This document shows, in pieces, positions 21,101 to 33,100 of a stretch of DNA of 64,000 nucleotides. Within the stretch, counting starts at the first letter, position 1, and each line of letters opens with the position of its first letter. Position numbers and translations under genes: made by a program. Below the pieces are notes generated by a model. The model did not search any database. It had not been told where the DNA came from and saw nothing but the letters and a program-made list of their open reading frames with translations. The stretch covers positions 2,425,501 to 2,489,500 of the forward strand of contig OX335659.1 in NCBI GenBank assembly GCA_946894095.1, read 5' to 3'. The stretch comes from Incurvaria masculella (lineage: Eukaryota; Arthropoda; Insecta; Lepidoptera; Incurvariidae).

Positions 21101-24100
21101 ATTGTGACTATGTCAGCCCCATAGTACATTTAATATTTCTAGTTTCTTAATTCAAGAGATCCTTTAACAAAACTGATCAAATGTTTGCAATCTGCTGATA
21201 GTGGCTCAGTTAGCGCATTGTGAATTGCAAAAAATAAGTTCAGCCTGTCAGTTTTGAGTTTTGCAATTAATGCATGACGCAAGCTCTCATTCCGTTCACA
21301 CTCCATCAAAAGGTGGCACCTCGACTTTTGGGCACAAATCACAGTTTGGTGAATTTCGTTTGCGCATGAGGTGTACATCTCTGTTTAATGGAGTATGTCC
21401 GGATCGGAGTCTTAGAATTATAACAGTGTCAGCACGTGAGAGCTTCGATGCCATGAACCAGGGCTGTCGGGGAGGCTCTGTTTGTATAGTCTAAAACCAA
21501 ATGCCTTTCTCTAACGATCTTCTATCAAAATGTTCTCTCCAAAAGTTGTAGCAAGATATTTTCACTTTTGACAGAAAATCGTCAGGGGTTGGTTATTCCA
21601 AATTCAAATTCAAATTCTAAATTCAAATTCTAAATTCAAATTCTAAATTCAAATTCTAAATTCAAATTCTAAATTCTAATTCTAAATTCAAATTCTAAAT
21701 TCAACTTCTAAATTCAAATTCTAAATGCAAATTCAAATTCTAAATTCAAAATAAACATTAAAATTCAAATTCAAACACAATTGTACGAACTACTGGTTAT
21801 CAAATAGATACACTTTTCGGTTGTCCGTTCTACTTGTACTGCGATCACCTCTCACCGCGCGCCGCCTACCGGAATGGGGTGTCTTCATAACCCCTTCCCT
21901 CTTATTTTACTCTCCTTCCGGTTCCGTACAAAATATACGTTTTGAAACGATGCCATAGTAGAAATTCATGACATGCGGATGTCACAATTCCCTAGACGAT
22001 TGGCAGAATGAATGAAAATGTTGTCATGGTGACAACAGTCGAAAATTTACTAAATGTAATAAACTTGTTACTTCCTTGCGACTGTAGGCCCCCGTTTCCA
22101 CGAGGAAGTAAACTTCCGCAAGAAATGTGGGAGAGACTGTCAGACAGCAGACTGTCGCCTGTGTAAACACGTCTTGCAGAAGCGTTTACACGGGCGACAG
22201 TGCTGTCTGACAGTCTGTCCGACATTTATCGCGGGGGTTTATTTATGGAACCTATTTAATTTAAAAAATATTTAACTGAACATTGTCGGCTTACAAGTAA
22301 GTCATGATATTAGCCCAAAACACCACATAGGAACGCGCTGCCAGGGCAGAACCTTAGATTACATGGGTATATTGAACTGGATAGAAATCACAGACCATTT
22401 TCTTTTTAGACCATGGTTCCAATGGTCGGCGTTGGTACCAACCAGGTTGGGATTAGCCCCTACCTCCTAGTAAGTGAGGAGGGCGAACTACAGTTTTACG
22501 TGGATTCCGAACCATGAAAGACGAATCCCTCAGTTGCCTCTTACGACGTGCAGGGGAAATGCAGTGGATTCAGTGGGGCCAGAACCTACACAGCACTTTC
22601 TAGAACTCGACAGCACATTCCAGAACTCACACAGGACATAGCCTCATAATATTCGAGCTCATATAATTTAACCTAGTTTGTTCCTGTATCCTAGACTCCA
22701 CATTATCCGGCAAATAGCTATCTTCCATATCAATATACCATAAGTCAATGCATCTATCTCTGAAATTAGTTTCAAGTTTAAGGTGGCCCAACCCGGCGGG
22801 CCTAACTGCTAACAAAACCGTGCTGTTGCGCTCTGGGACCTTCTCTGTTTCAAAGAATAAGACAGGCTCCGTGATGAGAAAGATGCAACATGTCCACAAA
22901 AAAGACAATGTGCATAGTGTATGATTTGGTAAGATTTACGAAAATTTTAATTTCAAAACGACTTATAGCTAAAAGTAAACCACGACCACTGTAATCAAAA
23001 GTCTAACAAAAACCAAATAGATTATAAATCTTGATTAAATAACCTATGTCTGATGACTAATCTTTTTAAGATGTTCTTTCTTTATCATTGCGTAATCCAC
23101 CTCCAAAGTTATTGTATAAAACGCGCGAAAAATTCGAACTTTCGGACCTTATAACTAAGAAACCAAACACAATTTAACAATGCCAATGGTCATCAGACAT
23201 CTAGTTCGATCAAATTTAGCTATTTTGAGCAAAATTTTGGATCTCTGACAAGAAATATGGGCGTGATCTTCTTTCCCCTTTTGTATGGGGAGATGAGCGG
23301 AATGGGCCACCTTAATATCATCTGTCAATTACCTTTTTGGAAATTTATCTCGACTTGGTGAATTCTAAGAATAAGAAGATTTTTTTTCCGGCTGTCAAAT
23401 ACTATTGCGCAAGGTCAAAAGCAAACAGATCCAATGTGACCGGCCCTGTTCACACACGCGCACGATGGTGTCATGTTTGCTTTATCTTCTAACACTAAAA
23501 GTCAACATCTAAAAATCACTGGGATGTACCTATTGTTCACTATATCAACACACTGCCTCATCATTCCATTGTCAGCCTCAGTAGTCCAGTGGCGTGATGC
23601 CTTGCAGTCCGATAAGCTTGCTGAAGCGATAAATTGAGCGGCTCCTAGATGGGTGACCGTGTTCAACCGTTGAGTCTGGCCGTGGTTCGGATTCCACGTA
23701 AAACTGTAGTTGCCCTAACTTATTAAGCAGGCAGTTGTCCCGCTCGGTTTGGTACCATCGCATTAAATGAACAATGATCTAAGGGGTAATGGAAATTGTC
23801 CGTGTTTTCCATCCAGTTCAATGTAGCCGAGCAATATAAGGAAGGTCCTGGCATGGCACTTAGTTTCCATGTGATGTGTTAGTCTAATATAATGACAGTT
23901 GGCTCAACGCGGAACAGGGAAAAAATGCACAAATTCACAGTGGACATTCCAAAATTGAGAGCCCACCGATCCTCTAAATGCTTTATCTATAGGGTCGGTA
24001 AACAATGGAACGGACTCCTTTTGGAGGTATTTCCCCCAAATGGTTTTCGTAGCCCCTCTGAAAGTTTGAAGCCTCTGAAGGGCGTCGTCGGGCATCTTAA

Positions 24101-27100
24101 TGGGTGCCCGAACATAAAAAAATAAAAAATTAGCTTTCCATGTCCAGTTGCATAAACAAAGGAGTCATTCTGATTTGATGGATAGTGCATTTCTCATTGA
24201 TATCTTCCTAACTGCATTTAAATATTTTATTATGTTTAATATTTAATCTGTAGTAAAAAATCAAACTAAAACCAAATTGAGGATAAATCTTCATGGAACA
24301 ACCTAGGCTTAATGACTAACATTTTTATGGGTGTTTTACTTTTGGGACATTTCACGTGAAGCGGACAGGGAAAAAAAAGTGAGGTTCTGAAAATCGACCA
24401 CATTCGGCCCATTTGTACTTCTAGTAGGTATGAATGTGTACGCAAAATATTTTTTTTGTATAGTGTATATTTACCAAGTTATAGGTTTCAAAAGAATTGT
24501 CGTTGATTGGTACTACAATTTTTCGAAAGTAATTTTTCGAATATAACAAATCTACTATAAAATATTTTACATAGCAATACATATTAAAAATATACTGTTC
24601 TTTTTGACAGTAAAAAAAAATAAAAAAATAAAAAAAAAATTAATGGCCAAAACCGGAAGTAAACTTTTCAAACCAGAATTACAGTCACTTCGACCATTTT
24701 TTTTTAATTTTTTTTTCTTTCAAAATATAGCTTAAATAATAATGAAAGTACACTAGAAAATTTAAAATGGGATCTCTATTAGTTTAGGAGATACGTTGAA
24801 TAATATACACCCGCGTCGCAAGGGGCGTCATATGTAGCACTTGCTTAGATCGGTTGGTGTGCGTCAAATAAAATGGCTTGTATAAATTACTGTGATAAAA
24901 TAGTTCAAACATAATAAAACAACATTGGTACAACACAAGAACTGTTTATTTTGTAATTTTAACAATTTTACAATGGAAATCTATGGCAGAACTGGTCCTC
25001 TTTACAAGAAGGCCTGTGGTTGTTGGAATGAAGCTGTGAAACTTTTTGGTTCCTGAAACGGTGACCGTAGACGCAAACCGGGGTTCCAAAAAAATTCTCT
25101 GACGCTCTATATCATCTTTAGAACAGAAATAAATGGCGGTTTGTTTTAAAGATGATTTTGCCCATTCATATAATCGCATTGGTGTTATAATTGCTTTACT
25201 TGGAGGTAACTGTAAACTTGCACGCGCAGCTAAACGTTTCAGAATTTGACCTTCATCGATAGTCTCCTTAAGAGTTTTAAAATAAACCGTCTGTTGCTCT
25301 GCAATGTAAGCATGAGGTTTCAAAAGGTCCAAAGCGTCACATAACTCATCTACAAAACTATCGGAAGATAAAAGTCGAGTAGATATCGTGTAGCGGTCTG
25401 TGCCATCCCATTTTTCAAACTGCACTTCTGTGACTTGATTGTTATCAAATTGTATTTTTAAATGCTCTCGAATTGCACTTAAGCCTGGACAAGAATTACA
25501 GCGTTCATTTGGCGGTGACTTAGTAGTCATTAAATGACACGTCAGTGTTGGATTGGGACACATGATCTGGCGAAGGCAATCCTTATAAGATGAAAGTTGC
25601 ATAGCAGACCCAGCTGTAAGATTAGCAATGTCTCCTCCATTCAACATCAATTTCACGTTTTGATGGTAAGTACAAACACATACCATATGTGTTCCGGAGT
25701 CGCCTGCGAGGATACATTGTTTGGGTCTTAGTGTAAAAAACTTTGTTAAGCCTACCTTGATGTTAGGGTATTCATCTTTAAACCTCTGATAAAGTTCGTC
25801 AATGTTACAGAGAAGGAGCTGTTTCTGTATGTGCGTTCTTTTTCCATCGTCTAATTTAACAGATATAAAATCTTTTTTACCAGGCATTATGCGGCTAATG
25901 TCTTCTCGTAGATAAAAATCTTTAACCAAGTTCTCCGTCTCGGCTGGTAGTTTACGACCACCGCGTGGGTTCGGAGAGGATAAGATACCGAACTGATTGA
26001 CAAGTTGTTTTGCTTTTCTTGCTTGTCGCCTGGACGTTCCAAATTCTTCTGCAAGTTTATTTTCACTCCATGACGTGGGTGCTATTGTTAATATCATAGT
26101 CTTCATAGAAGTAGAAGTAGAAGGATGATTGAATTTTTCTTTTAGCTGCTTTAAAATTTCTTCGTTTTCTATGGATGTGTCGGTTTGGGTGGAAATATGT
26201 TTAAACTTATCTTCGGGAATAAACGGTTCATCTTCAATGTTTTGCGAAGGTTCACTAGATGTTTGACTGCATTGCACAATGTCTTTATTAGCTACTGGAG
26301 GAGATTCAGTCAAAAGTCGTTTCCTGCAGGAGGCACATACGTAAAGATCTTGTGAAAAACTCCACTTTTGAGCTAAACATTTAGATATTTTCCTTAAATT
26401 TTTTAATTTTCGATGAAGTACCAAGTGAAATGGGTTAAAACATCGATCACCGTACGGCGCCATTAATAATAACAACTGTCACAGATTAAAACATGCACAA
26501 GTCGCTGAGCGGTTAAAGCAACACTAAAGTTTAAGTTACGAAACCGCTAGGCGTCATATTTCTATCTCTTTCTTGTAGATAGGTTTGACCGTTTGACTCT
26601 ATCTGAGACAAAAAAGTACTACACGTTACTAACAGATGGCGCTATTAGTCACGTTTCGCAAATAATAAAACTTTTCTACTGCTCCAAAAACGTTTTTTCT
26701 TTATAATATATTATTAACTTATATTTGTATTATGTAGTTATATTTATATTATATTATATTAATAAAACTTATTTCATATCATTAAATGAGGTTAAATATA
26801 CGCTAAAACCATATAAAATATTAATAAAGTTGCAATATCGCGCAAACTGCTCAACCTTGCAAGCGCTACATATGACGCCCCTTGCGACGCGGGTGTATAT
26901 TATTCAACGTATCTCCTAAACTAATAGAGATCCCATTTTAAATTTTCTAGTGTACTTTCATTATCATTTAAGCTATATTTTGAAAGAAAAAAAAAAAAAA
27001 AAAATGGTCGAAGTGACTGTAATTCTGGTTTGAAAAGTTTACTTCCGGTTTTGGCCATTAATTTTTTTTTAATTTTTTAATTTTTTTTTACTGTCAAAAA

Positions 27101-30100
27101 GAACAGTATATTTTTAATATGTATTGCTATGTAAAATATTTTATAGTAGATTTGTTATATTCGAAAAATTACTTTCGAAAAATTGTAGTACCAATCAACG
27201 ACAATTCTTTTGAAACCTATAACTTGGTAAATATACACTATACAAAAAAAATATTTTGCGTACACATTCATACCTACTAGAAGTACAAATGGGCCGAATG
27301 TGGTCGATTTTCAGAACCTCACTTTTTTTTCCCTGTCCGCTTCACGTGAAATGTCCCTTTTGTCATTGAGTAATCCATGTCCAAAGTAATTGCATAAAAC
27401 GCGCAAACATTTAGAACTTTCGGACCTTATTACTTAGAAACCAAACACAATTTCACCGTGCCAATGGTCATCAAGCACCTGTACTATCTGTATTATCATC
27501 TCTATTATCTGTATTCCATTAAATAATGCTGTTTTAAGTATAATTTTGGACCTCCGACAAGATGGTGTTATTTCCACATTTGTGTACTAAAGTTTTTATT
27601 TCGGGCAATCGCGAATGCGTCATGGTTCACTAAAATCGCCGAAATTGACGAATACCTTAACGCACAGAAATTGAGCAGTTTAAGAAACAGCATGCAAATG
27701 GCCTAGCTTCTCACCCAAACCCATTTGCCGCTAAGTTGTACTTACACATGAGCTGCGCACTTTAAAACTAGTCAAGAGACTGAATAGGGCAGCCGAGGCA
27801 CTGGCCTCGTCTCCTGTAAAGTCCTAACTTTTTTTTTTTATGCGACCTGACATGGTTGGCTAATACCACACAACTACCGTTATGATATTAGCCCAATACA
27901 CCACATTCCCGAAGGAATTAGGTGCCATGCCAGGACCCTTCCCTTTATGAGCATGGCTACATTGAACTGGATGGAAAACACGGACAATTTTTCATTGCCG
28001 CTTCGACCATCTTTTCATCCAATGCGATGGTACCAACCCGGGCGGGCTTAAAGCCTACCACCTAGTAGGGGAAGGGGACCTACAGTTTTACATGGATTCC
28101 GAACCATGGAGCAGCTCGCATTCGTGACGAAATGCACTTATCGACATCTCAAAAAGAAAGACAGTGGTGCAAGTTGGTATTGAACCCGGGCCTCTGGTAC
28201 GCTAGGCCAGTCCCCGCGCCACTAGGCTACGAGCTGACACTGAAGACATCCAATTATCCAATAGTCTGTCGACTGCTTGTGGATGTATAATAGAAAAAAA
28301 AAAGTTTGCATAGGGAGTTGAGCGGGAAGGCCCACCTTAGCAAGCGGAGCCGTGAGAAAAGAAGTCCTCTAACCAAACCTGCTTTTGCCTCAGGGCACAT
28401 CCTGAAGGAGTCGACGATGGAGACGGCGGTGCCGCTGATTCAGCTGCAGCTGTACGTGAACCCTGTGATGTTCTACCTCGCGCCGCCCGCGATGCTCGTG
28501 GTCTCCCTCACGCACCGCCGGCCCCCGCTGCCGCACGGTCAGTGCCCCCGCACCTACAGTCTAACCAATTGTAGCATTTAGGTATTTATTAATTAGTGTA
28601 TTATATCATTAATGTGGCCGAAAAAACCGGCCAAGTGCGAGTCGGACTCGCACACGAAGGGTTCCGTGCCATCGTAGAGGATTAAACACAAAAAAATCAG
28701 GTTTTTTTGTATGGGACCCCCCTTTAATTTTTATTATTTTTTCATTTTACCTATTTGCTGTTATAGCGGCAAAATAAATACACATTCTGTGAAAATTTCA
28801 GCTGCCCACCTATTACGGTTCATGAGATACAGCCCTGTGACAGACGGACAGACGGACGGACGCACAGCGGAGGCTTAGTAATAGGGTTCCGTTTTCACCC
28901 TTTGGGTACGGAACCCTAAAAAAGACTAAACCAAATCTTTAATTATAGACCAGTGAAGTTTCTTTGCGGGTTCTTCTTCACTGAGTTGATCGAATCCGTA
29001 GACATTAATTTATGTGCCGTAGATCATTCAAATTGTGACATGACTTGCGCCCGTTTCCACCACTTCCAGCTGCAAAAATCCCAAAGTTACCTTTCGGTTA
29101 CACCATGTTAATATGCAAAGTAACCGATAGTTAATTATCGGTTACTTTGCATATTAACTCCAGTTAACCGAAATATTACTCGGTATATTTCGGTTAACTG
29201 GAGGTGGTAAAAGTAGTTAGTTGAATGCATACCAACTAGATACATGTGACTTTGATAATGTGTTCATTGGAAGTGGAATTGGGAAGAAAACTCGAAGCTT
29301 ATTGTAGGTTTCGCATGATTGACTTCACCTTAAGGCTGTTCCGACCCATATAAAGTTTTTGGCACACATAACTAAAAAGTATTGCACTTTAAGCCACAAA
29401 TTAATAATAAAAGTTTAATATAGTCATATTACTTGCAGCGAAAACAATTTCACAATTTCAGGATTATTGGTTTCGTTACAATTTATTTAAATACGATTTT
29501 TATTTAACAGCGCCATCTAACGGTGTAAAACTTTTAATCGGCAATTACAACGACACCATTAAACCTGAAATTGTGAATATGTTTTCGCTGCAACTACTAT
29601 GGCTATATTTAATATTTTTGACGAATTCGTGCCTTAAAGTGCAATACTTTTTGTGTTCTGTGTAAAAAAAACATTGTATGGGTCGGAACATCCTTAAAAC
29701 ATCAAAACTGTCTTTCTTGTCAAGATTGATTTACGAGTTTTCCGATGCAAGATGTACCCTATCGTGCCGTTAAAATAAGGTTTAGAGGAAAAGAAGTGCT
29801 TTTCTTTGTCTTCAAATGAAATATCATAGGTATTTGTAGTGATATTTTCTTTCCAATGACTTCTTTTGATTAGCATAATTAGGAACAATTTATTTTCGGA
29901 ATAACATGGAAAATCTTGAGCCATTTCAATTACATAGATTGAGCAAATACATTTTTATATCTATTTTGTTTTAGTTTGTATGGTATCTGACAGCTTTGAC
30001 AGATCTTTTAGGCGAGCTAGCTTAGACACCACCTGTTGTGATAAATAAGCAGTTGTCCTCCCCATTCTTACCTACCAGCAAATATTTAAATGTTAATTAG

Positions 30101-33100
30101 GACTTATGGTCGAAAGAGGGATGTTCATATTGTTGACTGAGCCCGTAGTCCCAGCTGTCACCTAAATTGGCGTTTACGACATACCAATCGACTGGCATTT
30201 TCATATGTATGGACAAATTGAGGAGCGCGCGCAGTGGGCATTTAGGCGCTAGGAATAGCCAACTACTCGCGCCATACAAATGCACTTTTTAACAAATGTA
30301 ATAATATGTAGTGAAACGCTTCAGCAAATCCAAATAGAACTCCAGACTGATAATGGATTGTTAATATTTTTTGATTCCATCATTTATTTAAATAATATTA
30401 AAAATAAAAAAGTTGATTTTCTCATTAGAAATCTGAAAGTAATTCGATTTCTAGATATAAGCAAAAACAGCATATATGCATAAACAAAGAGTTCCATTTG
30501 CTTTTAGATTTCTACATTTAGTCAAAAAAGTTCGGAAATGGACACCGTTTCCGCAATGTATTTTGTATAGAAAAAGGAAACATACATTAACGAAAATAGG
30601 TTGATTCCTAGACAAGAAATCATATATTGTAAGAATGACACTTATAATCGTCAGACTTAGTTAGTTATCTTGGGGTGTCTCGTCTAACTTTGCGATTTGG
30701 CTAGTACCAGGACCTTAAGCGAACTACCATTTGCGAGTCCTAATTTGATTTGACAGCTCACTCAACGTTGCCGTAAATACGTCGTACAAATCAGAAGTCC
30801 GGGTTTGACTTTGACAGCTTGAAGAAGTGAATCCACAGAATATCTAGTAAAAACTTGCATGGAGTTTGACGTTTAAACGCCAGTTTAGGTGACAACTGGA
30901 ACTAGCAGCTGTGGACACAAAAATACTTGATGCCTAAAAAATTTGCCCTAAATCTAAAATATTGTCCTTACAGAGGAGCTGCTGGACTCTTTCCGCAAGT
31001 TGAGGGTCCTGCACAAGTATGAGTACTTCTATGTGGCCTCACAGCTCGAGCAGGTCAGTTAACCAGCACAATTACCAATTTATGTTCGGTTATCACCCAG
31101 TGCTGATTTATTTAAATCGACACTTTAAGGTGGCCCAACCTGCTCATCTTCCCATACAAAAGGGGAAAGATGATCACGCCCATATTTCTTGTCAGATATC
31201 CAAAATTTTGCTCAAAATAGCTTTATTTGATCGAACTAGATGTCTGATGACCATTGGCATTGTAAAATTGTGTTTGGTTTCTAAGTTATAAGGACCGAAA
31301 TTTCGAATTTTTCGCGCGTTTTATACAATAACTTTGGAGGTGGATTACGCAATGATAAAGTAAGAACATCGTAAAAAGATTAGTCATCAGACATAGCTTA
31401 TTTAATCAAGATTTATGATCTATTTGGTTTTTGTTAGATTTTTGACTACAGCGGTCGTGGTTTACTTTTAGCTATAAGTCTTTTTGAAATTAAAATTTTC
31501 GTAAATCTTACCAAATCATACACGTTGCACATTGTCTTTTTTGTGGACATGTTGCATCTTCCTCATCACGGAGCCTGTCTTATTCTTTGAAACAGAGAAG
31601 GTCCTAGAGCGCAACAACACGGTTTTGTACCGTGCCCGCGAATGAGTTGGGCCCGCCGGGTTGGGCCACCATAAGGGCCTTTATTGCTACAGTGCTGATT
31701 ATCTTGTACTCGTATTGATTGCAAGCTGATAAAAAAGGCTCCTAATATGTGGCGATTAAGCTAATAGTATATGAAAATATATATATAGTAATAAGTAGGT
31801 GAAAAAGGCCCTTAGAACGCTAACTTAACCTAGCATGCTTTGACGCTGTAATTATATGTTATGACAAAAACTGTTGGTGACGTGAGAATTAAGCTAAGTA
31901 TGGTTGCAAGCGACTTTTTTTACAGACACTAAGCAGTGGCAACTAAATTCCCATGATTAAAGAGAGTACGGGATTAGACTGAACACCAGCTTCGGAGTTT
32001 TCTACGAGCCAGCTAAGATTGATTCAATTTGTCACACATTTAAGATGTCTACAAACACAGATCGATACATTAGGACTGTTGTGAAGGTAGCGGGGCTCTG
32101 AGGTTTTGAAATTTAAAGAAATTATTGTCTTGTCCATTGCCCAAGCCAAGGCACAATTTTGCACGCCAACTGATAATAAAACTAGCAAATACGTCTTCCA
32201 GGGCCTAACAGTACTCCTAAAAGTGGTCAGATTTTATTAAAAAAAAATTAATCACTAAAAAAGCTAGATTCTATGTCCGTATGTTTCTTTCCATCTAAAT
32301 ATCTGTATTTTCCAGCTAAAAAGTTTTTTCCAATCACGAAGGTAAATAAAAAAAAAAAACAATCAGATCGACAATATATTTAAGGATCAAATATTTCAAA
32401 AATAGTAAAATATTTAGAGCATATATACAGTTATTGACCGTAGTATGAGGAATTCATATGTTAACGACCGTCTTAATGAGAATGCATTGCATGCCTGCAT
32501 GGAGTTTCTCGACACAACACCATGTCTTCGTCTCTGTTGCCGCAGACGATGGAGCGGGCGCTGGCGTTCTGCATGGAGCAGGACGCGGTGCGCTCGGTGC
32601 CGAGTGGCTACGTGCTTGGCGAGAACAAGCGGCTACTCAAGCTGCTGCGGACGCTGATCTGGCCGAGCCTGCTCACGATGCAGATGGTGACGCGGGTCCT
32701 CCGGCAGGTAAAATTTTGTTTTGATTGTATTTATATTAAACTGTATTGTAATCGTGATTTACAAGCTAGCTTAAAACTTGGCAGTTTTATTTCACGGTCA
32801 TAACCGGCGTTGGTCTAAGTGGTCTGCCCATTTGACTACTTTGGTAAGCCCACATATGTTTAAAATCGTTACAAAATCGTACTCTATTATGCAGGTGTCT
32901 GGAGTGACTGTATCTACCTTGAATTTGATTTAAAACTCTTTACCTAGGCATTGCATTATTGGTTGCAGTCTCTCAACTCTTGACAGACTTTCGTTTTGCA
33001 CTCACATTGTGTCTCTCAATCTGGCGTACGAATGACCGATGCGTAAATGCTTCTGGCAAGATCTGCACTCGAGCCATGCACGCGTAAGCTGTAATATGTG

